From Sclerurus mexicanus (taxonomy: Eukaryota > Chordata > Aves > Passeriformes > Furnariidae), in the NCBI GenBank assembly GCA_013396755.1, contig VWZF01005250.1, forward strand, positions 1,481,765-1,545,764: a stretch of 64,000 nucleotides of DNA, given 5' to 3'. Position numbers and translations under genes: made by a program. The notes below the pieces were generated by a model. It had not been told where the DNA came from and ran no database searches. It was given only the letters and a program-made list of their open reading frames with translations. Shown piece after piece: positions 1 to 13,700 of the stretch; within the stretch, counting starts at the first letter, position 1, and the number at the start of each line of letters is the position of its first letter.

Positions 1-3000
1 TGTTTTCTTTCCTATCCAATACTTACTATTCATTAAACCATTCCTACATGGTCCCCTCAGCTTTATCAGCACTTGGCATTCACTACACCTACATACAAAG
101 GGCTCTTCTTTCAATAAGATGCCTTGCTTTTATCTGTCAATTAGATTATCTGCAGATCATATTTTGGTCTTCAGAGAGGGAATAATGAATTCTGGACGCT
201 GGTGCATATGGATGCATGCACATCTGGAGAGTGAGAGAGGTGATTTCCTTTCAAAAGTATCTTTTTGACAGCCCCAGAGACACAGAATACCAGATGGTAC
301 AGCTTTTAGCTCAACAGCAACTTCCGTGCAATCATCTTCTGCTTTAACTTCATTTCTGAGCCCAGGGCTGCATGAGAGACTTGTCACTCATGAGTAACCC
401 TTTGGAAGAACAGGCTAGCAGTCACTGCCTCTAATCCTTGGCCAGTACTGAAGCATGTAGACCCTGCTTGCAACACCAGGCACCCAGTGAAAAGCAGACA
501 GAGAGGAATTTTTGATTTGGGATTTGGTTTTTTCCTCCCCTTAGTTTTGCCCGTCAGAAGCCCTTTTGTGCTAATATATAGGTGCTTCACTCAAGCACGA
601 AACTCTATAAACCTTCCTCTTCCTAATCTCAGCTAGCACGTCAGAAACATCACTTCATACTAAAAAAGGGAACATCTGCTCAGTGCTGTATGTCAGGAAG
701 ATCTGATAAACACCGCTGCTGGACACAGAGCCAGAATGAGAGCAGCGGCTCTGAACTCGTGACTTGCATGCTGCCAGCCAGACTGGGACATGCTGGGGTT
801 GCCTTTCCCATCTCCTCAGCTGCAAATGGATTAAAAATCCTCATCAGTGGACAGGCCCCTTAGTAAAACAAAGAAATGTTGCTTTGTTACTCAGGCTTCC
901 AGCTGCAGCAGTTGGCAACTGCTTGCCTCAGAGTCCCATCAAATGCAGTGGGGATCTCAGAAACAGCAAAAGCCAAAGGGAAGGAGAAAAGTTTGGGGGA
1001 AGATGTCTCCATAACTGAACGAGTACCAGCTCTTTCCTAATTAAAAATAACAAGATTACAAGTTCAGTTAAAGGCTGAATTCCTGTAACTGACCCTTTAA
1101 GAATGAGTTCACTATCACTAAATGTCTCACTGCACAAACCTTGAAAACTGATCCTTATCAAGTGCTTAATCAAGACAAAATTTCCTTCCACAAAATCCTC
1201 AGAAGTTTCAGTCTGGTCATGAAAAATATAAAAAGAGATACACACACAAAAAGAAAAAAAGGCAAAATCTGCTGTACTGTTCCCCAGCCTCCACTGGGTT
1301 AACCAACTGCTCAGCCTATACTGTAGGATCAGCAAGGAAATCAATCCTGAAATATGTCCTGCTACAGGTTTTCTCTTTAGACTTGTGAATTTTATTTCTA
1401 GTTTGGTTTTAATTAGGCAGGACCATGTGCTCAAACTTTTTCAAGGTTCTGTGTCTAAAGATGAGGAGGGAACACTAGGTTGGCCCCAGTGCTGAGGAAT
1501 GCTTACAAAGTCCTTGCTCTGTCCTGAACTCAAGGACAGTACTCCTTTGAACAGTGTCCACACTCCCCTATTTGAAAGCCATAAAGATAAATGCTGGCAA
1601 ATATTTTTCCAAGTTCATCAAAGTCTTTCAGACAATTTGGCTGAACGAGGCTGGTGCCAGGGACAGCTCAAGCCTCAGCTGAATCTCCAGTGAGAGCCAT
1701 AAACTCAAGACAGCAGTGGTCCCCAGGTCACTGGCAGCTCAGCTGCTTGTAAGTGGTCTGCATAACCGCATTTTCTTTATACCAAATTCAATGAAAAAGT
1801 CTAATGGATAAAGGTGCATGCTGGTCCTTGAAAAATTCTGAGGGCTGACTATGCACCTAAATACTGCTACAGAAGACAAAGAAACCCTACACGTCTGAGC
1901 CATTATGAGCAGAAGTCAATCAGAGTAGCCTTCATTAAGCTATGAATGAAGAATGAATGAAAAAATTAAAAAAAAAATTTACCAAGTAAGCAAAGATAAA
2001 ATATTTGGAGAGCTCTAGGCACATTTGGTGTTAAACAAAGAGACAGAAACTAGCACAATGCTGAGCAGGCACCCAAACAAAGAAAATCCGACTTGCCATC
2101 AAGTTTTTCAACAATGTACCTTGAAAAATTTTTACTTGAGTACTTTTCCCCCTGCTTCTCATTTAAACATGAAATAATTACTCGAAGCCACTTTATAGTC
2201 TGGCTTAAAATTTCCCCTCAATTTAAAGTGATAGTACACCAAAACTCAAAAAGTAAAGGAAAAGCTTCAGAAGCAAAGAAAATACGTGCACGTGCATTCT
2301 ATGGTAACATGAGCAGCTGACCTAATTTAGGCTTTTAGAAGCATTTATCTTCACTGTTTCCATATATGCCAATTATTCCTCAAAAATCTCTCCCATGGTG
2401 ACGTTTTTGTTCAAAACAATAAAAAAGTCCTTCATTGTGTGAGTTTTCAAGCTCCTTGGAAAAGATATACATTACACCATAAATCCCATATAGACCTGAT
2501 TATCTTAAGCTAAATAATAAGCTTATATAATATGTTAATACAGATCCACAGGCATCTGCTTATATTTTGTAAACAGTGTCAAATGACATCTTGCAGATCC
2601 AGACAAAAGAGTGTTTTCTAAAGTCCACACGCCGGGATCTTTAAAACATTATTTAAAATACTTATTACCAAATATTCAATTCCCTGCTGTGTAACAAGGT
2701 CAACTACAAAGTTATTTTAACCTCAAGACAGGGAAGTAATTGCAAACATAAAATTGAAAAAAGCTGCATTTTCTGTTTAAAACAGAAGTGTCATTACAGC
2801 AGAGATATAAAGTGCCCTTCAGTTATCATGGCAATAGGCCTTACCCATGCAAGCTAATCCCTACAGTCATCATTTTTAAGCCCAGCTGCAGGACAGGCCT
2901 CCAGGCACCAGGTGGGCTGGTGGCAGGTGACAAACACTGCATCTGGCACCTAGGACGTGGCTCTTTGTTGCATGTATACAGGGTGCCACACCATCCACAA

Positions 3001-3652
3001 AGGGATGGACCCAAAACAACAAAGTTTGGTAGACCTATACATCCATAGCTAATTCCACAGAAAATCAAAAATCCCATGAAACGTAACACTGCATGTCTAT
3101 GAGACAGGGTGAATCAGCCAAACCCAGGGTGTCTCATTCTCTTCTCTCTTCTTCTTCCCAACACTTTCCAGCTACCTTATGCCTATTTGGATGCTGATCA
3201 AACCTGCCTTCCCCAGGAGCTGATTCAATTTACTAATATGACAGGAAACTAGCCCAGCTAAGCAGCTTCCTGTTGGCCTTTGGTGCACTCGATGGCAGGG
3301 AGGAAGGCTTGGGGAGAACCTAGGCTGGCTCCCACCAAGAGCAATAGGATAACCTGCACTCCTTTCCCTACTGTGGGCAGCAGGGAGCCTTCAGATTTGA
3401 CTGTGCTTATGAAACCACAGACTGAAGGCAAAGACCTTCCTAGAAAGAGATTTTAAAAAATGTGCTGCCTGTATAAATGCAATTTCCTTCTAGTCCACAA
3501 TCAGCACAACAGTAACACAAACTACTCCTTTCAAAAGCCTCTATGCATTTCTACTTTGAAGAAATATTTACACAGTGGAGAACACAAATAATCACAGCTT
3601 AGCAACTGCTTTGATTACCAAAAAGGCTTTAAGCAATACCTCACTAACTCCC

Positions 3653-3700
3653 ATACATATACATATATATATGTGCATGTGTAAATATACATACACACAC
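3653..3700. repeat. TA/CA-rich microsatellite
   Basis: Alternating purine-pyrimidine sequence: ATAC and ATAT units, then TGTG, then ACACAC. It is an imperfect mixed dinucleotide repeat and probably length-polymorphic. Confidence 0.7.
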
Positions 3701-4424
3701 TCTCCAAAGTTATTTGATCTGTATGTTGACAAAAAATTCAGTGGAAGCGAGAACAATGAACCACACTTTAGTCATATAAAGGCATTTGTTCCACATTTGA
3801 AGAAAATGCAAGAGACCGTTGTTTTTGAACATAAAAGCTTTTCCTGAAGGAACTTCATTGACTTTCCTCAGCACTACTAAAATCACCATTTACAATGACA
3901 GGACATTGCAGTCATGACACATGGTCTCTTAAAATTGCTTCCCTAACCAGTGTTTCTGTAAGTCTGCTCTTAACACCTCAGACAGAACACAAGACTGGAG
4001 CTACCTCCTTTTTAAGTGGTAACCACATTGCATTTCAGCACTCCCCTCACCTTCTCATCTCCACTTCCTGTGTTAAGCTCCAGGAAACTGCATTTACAGC
4101 TACATTGCAAAGAACTGCCTTAGTTATAGCAGCATCACACCTGAGGTGGGAGAAGTCTGAATTAGTTTAATAATGCATTACATGTATACATTGTCGCTTC
4201 AATTCATTTGCATATTTATGACCTCGTGGCACAGTCCTTTGGATATCAAAAAGTTACCAACTCTTGTTGAATTAATGCAATCCTTTTTATCCAGACAGAA
4301 CTACTTTTCAAGGAGACTGAAGCCGCCACCCAATGCTTTTTTTACCAGCCCAGCTCTCAGTCCAAGTTAGACTTACCTCTAGCTTGCAGGGTGGAAGAGA
4401 GGAGTGGGGTGGAAATGCCGTTTC

Positions 4425-4442
4425 AAAAAAAAAAAAAAAAAA
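4425..4442. repeat. Poly(A) run of 18
   Basis: An uninterrupted A-run with no recognisable retrotransposon body upstream of it, so I call it a simple repeat rather than a retroposed tail. No flanking target-site duplication is obvious. Confidence 0.8.
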
Positions 4443-6754
4443 GGCTGAAATTGAGGATCAGGAAGTTTTATTTGCTGTTCTGACTAAAATGATCCTAAGC
4501 AAATCCTGTTTGGTTTACAGATTCTTATTATCATCCCAGGTTACTGTTACAGCATCTTTTTATGGGTCAACATGTAGGTTTACAAGGTGCTGTACATTTG
4601 AGAACTATTGCAGACAGTTTCTCTACGCATTCACCTCACAAGACCCCCATCCTGTCTGAAGACTTAAAATAACTTACCACATAAAATCTCACCTACATAT
4701 CTAATGCAACATAGTGATTTGCTAAAATACAACAGCATGTCCAGGGAGACATTTACAAATATGTAGGAAGGGCCAATATTAAAAGTTAAAGTCTTCTGGC
4801 CATGGCCAGATGAGGGTGCTGGTACACAAATACCCTAAAGTAGACAAGTTTGGAATAAACTCTACTTGGATCAGTGTGAAATACTGTCTTGCTCTGCACT
4901 CACTGAACTTCTTCCAATATAAAGAGGAGCGATCATTTGTCAGCTAGTAATGCAAAAAAACAAAAACCCCAAACCACTAAAGACCTGAAAATTATGATCT
5001 GAAATGTCCAATCCTTTCCTTCAAAATCAGCAGTATTTTTTTTCTTATATATGCAGCTTCAACCAAGCTCATAGATCCCAAAAAGTCCTGAACAAACAAC
5101 CAAACTTCTGTTATTCTGTTCAGAAGAAGCTTCCAGGCAGAAAAAGACATGGTGAAAAAGGGCAGGCTAACTCAAGAGGCCAGCTACACTTACAGAGATT
5201 GAATATTAAATACAGATGAAGGCCCAAGTGATAAAAAGTAGACCCAAGTATTAAAGCATGTTGTTTCTGGGAATAGCATGTATTTCAAGTCAGCATCCAT
5301 TCCACGCAAATGACTGTTGGGGTCATGCCAAAATGACCACCTGCTGCCAGGTACCTGTCTTAAAGACTCCAAATCCCTTGACATGGTTGGTTTTCATTGT
5401 GCACGATGTCTTGATATGGAGTTTGTTGCCTCAGGCGGCTTGCTATGGGAGGAAAAGTGCCTCTGATTCAGACAAGCTCTGAAACCATTTAATCACAAAC
5501 AGATATATGTATGGACTTCAGTCATAAAAAGGCTTAAATAATAAATAAAAATAAACATCTTCTCATCAGTAACATCCAAAGGTTCCTTTTCTGGGCACAA
5601 TATCTGTCCACATCAAGTGCATGTTTTTTTTCACCTGCTGCTGCTGTTCATATAAAACTGTCAATATTCAGACAACTAAATAAATAGATCTGCTCTTCAA
5701 GTCAACAGCTTTTGGATTATAATTATGAAAAGCAGAAACCATCTTTCTTCTTTCCTCCCCAAATTGAAAGAAATTGAACTTTGCTTTCTCAATCAGGCTG
5801 ACTCAACCGGATGACTGGAATACAAACACAGAGGTCAAGTGGCCTAAGAAATCAGTTTTGAACATCCATACAAAAAGGCTGACCAGAAGCAATAGAAACA
5901 ATACCTGAATTTTAACAAGCTCAGTGCTTACACCACACTCTAAATAGAGCCTGTTTTCCAACTGTGATGTTACACATTAAACTCAGCTGTTAAGATAATA
6001 CTGAAGTGTGAAAAACAACCAAGCCACCTTCCACTAGTCCATAGGCCATTCCACCACAGCTCAGCATTGCCATCACTGCAGTGCAGTTATCTCAAAGCAA
6101 GATTACTTAAACCAGAAACTCCAGGTCCATAAACCTGGACAAATATTTTTCAGAATATTTTCAAGAAGTTGAGGGTCTGGGACTTCTGAAATGCTTGACC
6201 TTCATTTCCTAAGAATGTAACCAACATTTAAAGTGCAGCTTAGTACTTAAGATAAATGGTTTGCCCCAATGTGGGTCCATAGCTCTATTTCTCCCTTTTA
6301 TAACCTGTTAACATTATTACCACTAATTTACAGGGCAAAAGAAATTTAATAGTTGATAAAGTGAGCTTGTCCTTAGGCAAATAATTTGGTAGCTTTTAAG
6401 TGAGACTTCAAATTAACCCTGTTTACCTAATGCAGCATGCTGTCTTTGAATGTTTTTCATGAAAAACACCACTTAAACTTTATTCATATCTTTCTTTGAA
6501 AAAAAAACAAACAAGGGTCCATTGTTAAACACACAATCACAGAGAAACTGATGGTGGGAGCATGTAATCATACAACACCTGGCCAATGCCACAGCACAGC
6601 ATGTGCCCCACGCCCTGTCTGATCTTTCGCTTCCCTGAACAGAGTAATTCAGCCCTGAAATACAATACCAGTCACATATGGGAAACAACAGACACAGACT
6701 CTTGGAATTAAAATCTCAGAGTTATTAAAGGAAAATTGAGACTCCTTCCTCTTA

Positions 6755-7575
6755 GATTCACAGAATCATAGAATGGTTTCAGTTGGATGGGATCTGCTTT
6801 GGGCAGAGACACCTTGCACTACTCCAGGTTGCTTAATGCCCCATCCAATCTGGCCTTGAACACTGTCAGGGATGGGGCACTGACAACTTCTCTGGGCAAC
6901 CTGTTCCAGTGCCTCACCACTCTCACAGGAAAGAATTTCTTCCATATATCAAACCTAAATGTCCCCTCTTTCAGTTTGAACCTATTATTCCTTGTCCTGT
7001 TAGTACAGTTCTGATAAAGAATCCCTCTTCAGCTTTCTTTTAGACCCCTTCAGATACTAGAAGGTTGCTATGAGGTCTCCACAGAACCTTGTCTTCTCCA
7101 GGCTGAACAGCCTCAACTTCCTCAGTTTGTCTTCGTAGGGGAGGTGTTCTTCCCCTTACCAACTTCATGGCCTCCTCTGGACTTGTCCACACAGTTCCAT
7201 GTCCTTCATATGTTTGGGTCACCACAACTGTACATAGTATTCCAGGTGGGATCTCAAGAGAGCAGAGAGGAGAGGGACAATCACATCCATCAACCTGCTG
7301 GCCACAGTCCTTTTGATGCAGTCCAGGACATGGTTGACTTTTCTGGGCTGGGAGCACACACTGATGGCTCATGTTAAATTTTCCATTAGCCATCACCCCC
7401 AAGTCCTTCTCCACATGACTGCTCTCAATCACTTCTCCACCAATTCTGTAGGTGTGACTGGGATTACCCCAATCCAGGTGTAGGACCTTGCACTTCACTT
7501 GGTTGAACTTCATGAGGTTTGCATAGACCCATTTCCAAGTTTGTCAGTGTCCCTCTGGTGGCATGTTCAAGAACA
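6755..7575 (-). mobile_element. CR1 LINE, 5'-truncated 3' fragment
   Basis: Read on the minus strand, this is the 3' part of a chicken-repeat-1 non-LTR retrotransposon. It ends at 6755 with the tandem ATTCTATG/ATTCTGTG-type octamer typical of CR1 3' ends. Just inside are the conserved untranslated blocks (for example complement of CTGTTCCAGTGCCTCACC near 6901). From 7513 downward there is ORF2 coding sequence, with the CR1-like string KCKVLHLDWGNP and the motif EKDLGV. The canonical frame then shifts: motifs such as HLEYYVQLW appear in another frame, and stops are present, so the copy is dead. CR1 full length is several kilobases; about 0.8 kb remains. CR1 copies are usually 5'-truncated like this and inert. 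The left boundary is sharp; the right boundary is a judgement within about 60 bases. Confidence 0.95.
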
Positions 7576-10500
7576 CCTTTGCCAGTCTCTTTCATACCTC
7601 TTCTCCATTATAGCCTCTTTGGGCTGCATCGCTTGGGCCTTAGCAACCCATTGTGCTTGACTTACAGGAATTCAAGCTCAGCTATTCCTACCTGTATAAA
7701 CACTCTGCGTCACTAGGTCATCACAACAGAGGTCCGTGTTGCTGGAAGATACAGCACATCATACTTGTTAACACACGAGTGTTACCTTGTTTGACCAGAT
7801 ACTACCAAGTGTGCAATCACAGTGACACCCAGCCCTGTGAACCTTGTATGAAGCCAATTACAGGCAGGGGAAAAAAATATATGCACAAAAAAATGTGCAT
7901 AAAAACAGAAGTGCCAGTCTTGAAAGACTGAAAGAGCTTTACCACAAAAAGGCACCTACTTTTTTAAGGTGACAAATACATTTGTTTTCAACAAATGTCG
8001 CTTTAAACTAAATACTACCTATAGTTGCCATGTGCTTTTAAACAGAAAGTACTTTCTTGGCAGGCATCCTGTAGCCATGCTGTAGCCTTCAACTCAAGAG
8101 ACTTTTGTCTTTCAAGGGCTATCCTTTCAATTTAAAATGGAGCTTCAGACTCCTTTCTATGCCTAAGTGCAATAGCATTCAGAGAGAAGCCTAGAAGGAG
8201 CAATACAACATTAAAGAATGTTTCTTATATCAGAAATTATTTGCAAGTTAAGTTGTATTATGCACTTACATGGTTTTTAATTAAAAGCTAATTTGGGGTT
8301 TGCATGAGAATTTCAACACTTCTTTCCCCCTTCTAAACTGTGAGGTTCTGGGGGAATTCTGTTTTTAAAGCAGATGCCTTGTGTTTGGGTAGTCTGCTCT
8401 GTTAAAATAAAGAAAGTCTAAAGGGCATTATCCATACAAAGAGCTGAAGGTCATTAACCAACTGTGCTCATTATCTCATTATATGGTCTAATTCGGGAAT
8501 GTGTTTTCTTCCGGATGTGATAATTAGCTTTTGTTTCTTTGTTTCGAACAAAAACTTAGAGATACTGAAATCTTTTAAGGAAACAGTGAATCATTTTGGA
8601 AGGCTGCGTGCAGTAAGAGTCAAAGTTACAACCCTTCCTAGTTCTGACAATTTCATGGCCTCCACTTCCCAAAGCAACCTGCTCTTGGATCCCTGTTTTT
8701 AGGAACACAGTCCCTAAAAAGTGTGAGTACCAATAAACTGAAATTTGCTGGTGAGGAACTTCCCAATATACACATTCGGAAAATGAAAATTCATTCTAAA
8801 TAAGCCACAAAATCCACAGAGAGACTATGTGTTTTCCTTCCCGCAGAGGATTCAAATAATGGTAATATACTTGCAGTTTAATCAAGTTAGGGCCAACAAG
8901 TATGTGTACTGTAACACAGCCAAGTCCTGAAGTCATTACCTTAAGCCCAGCATACATGCTGAACATTTTAGCAGCACATACTGCCTTCAACTCCCATTGA
9001 AATCTGTAGATTCTTGTGGGGATGTTGGGGTTTTATTATCTCACAGGGTCAAGCTTTTAGTCCTTAATCAGGCAAGAATCCAGATGAGCACCATGGGAGA
9101 TTTGCCAGAGAAAGGACTAACTGGAGAGCGAGAAAGGATGACTCTAAACAATTTGGGAGCAGAACTTAACAGAGAACAGAGAGAGTGCATATTGTATGCC
9201 TGATTCATAGGGAGTAATTTAGCTCACGCAGATGGCAGCCACATGTAAAAAGATTTGGCCGTATATATCCTATACTTGCGCCTTGTCTTCATTGAAAAGA
9301 GAAAGGCGTCAGTGGACAGGCATGATTACAATTACTTAAAATGTAAATTTCAACAGAATAAATCCAGTAATGGGATTTTCAAAACTATTAAAGATAAAGG
9401 AATATATATTCCATTGTAAAAGAAAATACTTACTAATTAGTAACCTTGAGGTTCTGTTTTGCTCTCTAGAACTCCACCAGAAAGCAAACAAACCCCACAC
9501 CAAAAAAAAAATAAATCACTCTCAACAAACAAGTAAAATTGTTCACTTAGGAAATGTTTCTCAAAAGGCCATCTGAAATATCAGCCAGAGCTCTGAAATT
9601 AATCACTCATTAATATCTCTCTTTCCATTACCCATGAGATAAAGTCTTGTTTAAGGAGTTTCTTACTAAATACTACCACTCACTCATCTTCTATCTAGGC
9701 AGCAACTCACACCCTGCTCATTATAGCCCTTCTTGCCCTCCAAAATACCAAAAGATTTTCTCCTCCTTGACTTTCTTCTGCTCATTGAGTACATGCTTAT
9801 TAAGTATGTGCTCCTGGTGTTATATTACTGGATTTCTCCCCATTTAGTTCTACAAGAGCATTTGAATAAATCCAGAGATGTGATTCTACAAGAGTTAACT
9901 GAGTGCAAATTTGCTTAATGTACTGACCAGCTGCTTGTTAGCTGTAACCAGAAGTGGCAGGCACATTGGCAGTTAATGGTCAAATGCATTTTCAAAACTA
10001 ATAGTAAGCTGAAAACAATTTGAGCTCTGGGCGTAAGTACAGAGTATACTCCCAGGTGAGCATCAGATATAGAAAGAAAACTGAGATGGCCTCCATATGA
10101 AATCACAATGGCTCTTCTCCTCAAATAATCTTTTAACTTTTTTTTTTTTAAGGGAAGTTAGGGAAAGGAGCTCTAACTCAGGAAATAAGTCATTTGTGCC
10201 CAATGCTAACACAGCATTTATAAGGCATGTATCTTAGTATCATTGCTGCACGGAAAAAAGTCTCAAGGAACCTCAAAGCTGATTCAGGTTTCACAAAACT
10301 ATGAAGTGTTCACATGCACATCTGAAGTACTTCCCTTTCAGAGACCCCATAGGTGTCGAAATCCACCTCCCTGTATGGCAAGGGTTCAACTCCTGTTTAA
10401 GGGCTTGCATGAAGAAGGCAAGAGCCCCCTTGACACTACAGATGGCAAGTAACACACAGGGAACACACTTCACTGCCAGCAATGAAGTACAATTTGCTGC

Positions 10501-10740
10501 CTTTTCCAGTACACAAAAAAAAACAGTCGTTCCTTCATGAACAATCAAACAAACAAGACTTAAGGAAAGAAAATACAGGTAAATTCTGTAAAAACTAACC
10601 ACAAATCCCATGACTTAATTGGAAGCAGATACCTCAGTGAGCAGGATGGCTTTTTCCCTTTCAACCAAAAGAAGAACCAGTGGCCCAGCCCTGCATATGG
10701 GGTGAGCTGTGAGAAACCTTATAGTGAGACTTTCAAAGTG
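7576..10740. other. Non-coding DNA, no gene recognised
   Basis: Unique AT-rich sequence with short frames only. A T-run of 12 lies at 10138-10149. I see no repeat body, RNA gene or convincing exon here. Confidence 0.5.
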
Positions 10741-13700
10741 ACTTGGCAACACTTAGAACAGCACAATTTATTTTCAAGTACAATCAGTAAAGGATAGCAT
10801 TATTCAGAAAACAGTCACAATATCCTGGAACTTAACACATGCAAAGTAACTTCGCAGTGGAGTCAGCAGTCTAAGGAGCCTCACACACTCTGCAAGCTTT
10901 CAAACAGTGCCTCAGAAAGGGGGAGGGAGGGTAATGAGTAATACCTCTTCCTGCTAAACATCTGAGGGACACGTAAAAGCTATCATTGAGTCAGCACTTG
11001 GGGGTGGCAGTTCATACAGTAAAATCTGGTTTGCTGGAATTTATAACAGCCTGAAGGTGGCCACTGCTATGCATCTCACATACCCATTATATTTTTTAAT
11101 TATTACTCCCATTTTTGCAGAAGAAAAGAACATTCAAGCGACGCATTTCAACATATTCATAACTAGGAGGTAATACCAGGTTTTGGGTTTGGAGAAAGAA
11201 CAACAGCTAGGGACTGCCAAAAGTTAGATATTTAATATATGGTGTCTTAATACAAACAAAAAACAAGCAGACAAAGAACCTAATGCAGGGCCCAGCTAAA
11301 TCATACAGGTTTGGCAGAGTTTAGACAATTTCATGTTTCAGACTTTCACGGGCTTACACCGTAGCATGTAAGGTGTAGCACTGAATGCGAGGGTTCCAGC
11401 TCAGTTCGGACAAGGACTGCTGACTATCATTTATTCAACAGTTTTCATAGGAAAAGCATGAAAGTTCCAACATTGCATTGTACACTGGTGCATTTCCTTT
11501 TCATAATATATTGTATACACTGTAGGAATCTCTGCTAAGCTGGCAAACCCTTCTTATGGATATGTTACATGAACAAAAAAAGTGCTTCTGTCAGCTTTTC
11601 AAGTACTTTTGCGTAAGGATGTATAGCTATGCCAGTAAATCAAATCATTTTGTTGCCACATGTTCCAATTCTGACAGGCTATGTTTTACTTTGTGGTTAT
11701 GTCTAACAGTGCCACCAGGTGAACCACAGATCAAGTTACTCAAAATACTTGAACAATACTTCGATACTCCACTTCTGTAAGAGGGAATTCATTTTTGACC
11801 TAGTGCAAACATGAGCAGCTGCAAAAAAAGGGAGGCTCCACTACCCCTCCCACCCACTTTCAAGGATCCCTATGTTTGTTTTAGCAATTACGACGGTTCA
11901 GGGAAAACCAGCCACTTCTAGGACTTCAAAAGCTGTCACATAAGCACACAGGAACCAGGCTGAAACTTATTCTTCCTATTGGTGGACCAGTGGTTTAAAT
12001 TCATTGAAGGGAACAAAAGTTAACACCCGCTATTTCAGTAATATCTCATGAGAATTGTGGTAGTTTACTGGCTGTACAATGCAGAGGCAATCTTAACATT
12101 ACACTGCAAGAGAAGTCACTTGGTTAAGCACAAGCCTGACTGTGTCCAGCTTTGGAAAAGCCACCACCTCCAACTGATTAACTGAAGCACGGTATCAACA
12201 TTTTCTAATTGGATACAAACAACTGAATAACAAACACCCCCAGCCCCTGTCCCCTCAGGTCAACACAGACACGACTCATAATCAGAATCCATGCAGAGCA
12301 GTTCAACAGTCCCACTACTCTCGGCCCTACCACCAGTGCCACAAGCTGGCTGGAAAAGAACTAAGTTTTTATTGAGCACAAAGACCCTTTTTTTCTGGAT
12401 AACAAGGTTACAGTAGAAAAAACCACCAAATCTATTTAGAAATATAGGACAAAAGTGTACTCTCATTTACCAATTCTTTAAGTGCCCTTCATATCAAGCA
12501 TTAACAGTTTAGTTAATCCCCTTGGACAGCTAACCGCAGTTTTTATTCACCATAAATGCAAAGACTGACCCATGTATCACCCGCTATACACTGTTCAGCC
12601 ATTTTATGAAAAAAAAATGTTTATCTTTAAAGCTTCCAATGTTGTATTTAAATTTTCTTTGAGATCATCCAGATTACAAAGACGGTTGTTTAAAATGTCT
12701 GTGCCAGCTGTTCTATGTGTATATTAGGAGCATTACAAAGGCATCAAATACTCATTAGTGATGAGATCATCCCAACTGAAAAAAAACATAGTGATACACA
12801 TCTTGGATACAGACAATCACAGTGAGGTATTGAATACAGGAGGAAGAACATACCCCCAAGGAAAGGGGGGAGCAGAGAGCATCACATGCATTGTCAGGTC
12901 CCACTGAAAGTGAGCAATAGCACGATTTCCCCTCACAGGCACAACCCTTGCACAGCAGGTTCACAGTAAATCTCTCTCCAACTGTACCAGCCATGGCCTA
13001 TTTAACAAAATAGCAGAGTGGACCTAACAAGAAGCAGCTAGAAAGAAAAAGCAAGGAAATCCTTGTGTCACAAACAGAGGAGGAATGCCAAAAGACTTCA
13101 GACCAGGACACAAGCTTTGTTACCACTTCAGGACATGAACTCTAGGATTAATTCCATTAAAGAAGGAGGAGCTGTGCTATACCACCTTCAAATTTCTGCC
13201 ACTAAATTGTCCTAGAGACATAATGCATATACATAACAGTACCAGGGTCAAACACCTACTGACTGGTTTAGAATGGGAATACAGGGCAGAAAATGCAGCA
13301 ACTCTGCAGAAAGTTATGGTCTGAACACCGACCCTCTCTGGCTGCAGGGCTTATAGCCCACCAAGCAGCAAACTGAATCCCTAGAGAAGCATTCCAGCAA
13401 GAGACCCCACCAAGGAGCACTGGGACACCAGCACACAGGCTAGTTCCCTTCAAAAATTTAAGGAGCAGAACTGGAACAAGAACACAACATAGGGTATCAG
13501 AACTGAATCAACTTAATTAGTTTAGTCAACTAGTACAAAAAATGTTGATTGCTCCAATTAAATTACTTCAGTCCACTAGGCCAAAGAAGACTGATTCATT
13601 GCTCAGAAATCCTCCCTAATAAACCCTGATTTCACTCTTCTTTTCCTTTGAGCAATCTTGTCAAATCATAGACAGATACACGAACACTTGACCTATAAAA

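Larger units (their letters stand above)
1..6754. other. Non-coding, probably intronic or intergenic DNA
   Basis: AT-rich unique sequence with no protein I recognise. Open frames here reach 168 codons (minus strand, 928-1434), but they lack family motifs and splice support, and a few frames of that size are expected by chance in 64 kb. A TA/CA-rich microsatellite and an A-run are listed separately. A segment near 2870-3060 is richer in G and C and is open on both strands, but nothing identifies it. The plus strand carries more A and C than T and G by eye, which would suit transcription from the minus strand. Confidence 0.55.

Noticed and set aside
928..1434. 168-codon frame on the minus strand
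   Set aside because: No motif and no splice context; about one frame of this length is expected by chance in 64 kb of this composition.
2788..3089. Overlapping frames on both strands with a signal-like start on the minus strand
   Set aside because: Both strands are open because of base composition; no splice-supported exon could be drawn.
8973..8996. TAGCAGCACATA resembling a miR-15 5' end
   Set aside because: Only 12 bases match and the flanks cannot form the required precursor hairpin.
12260..12349. Terminal exon ending DSDYESCLC on the minus strand
   Set aside because: Acceptor is good and a poly(A) signal lies downstream, but a second frame is also open, the peptide is unfamiliar and no upstream exon joins convincingly. 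Kept only as a remark.
12854..12997. 144-base cysteine-rich exon on the minus strand
   Set aside because: One phase is open and a GTATGT donor is present, but the acceptor (TTGTTAAATAG) is weak and no cysteine pattern of a known domain is present.
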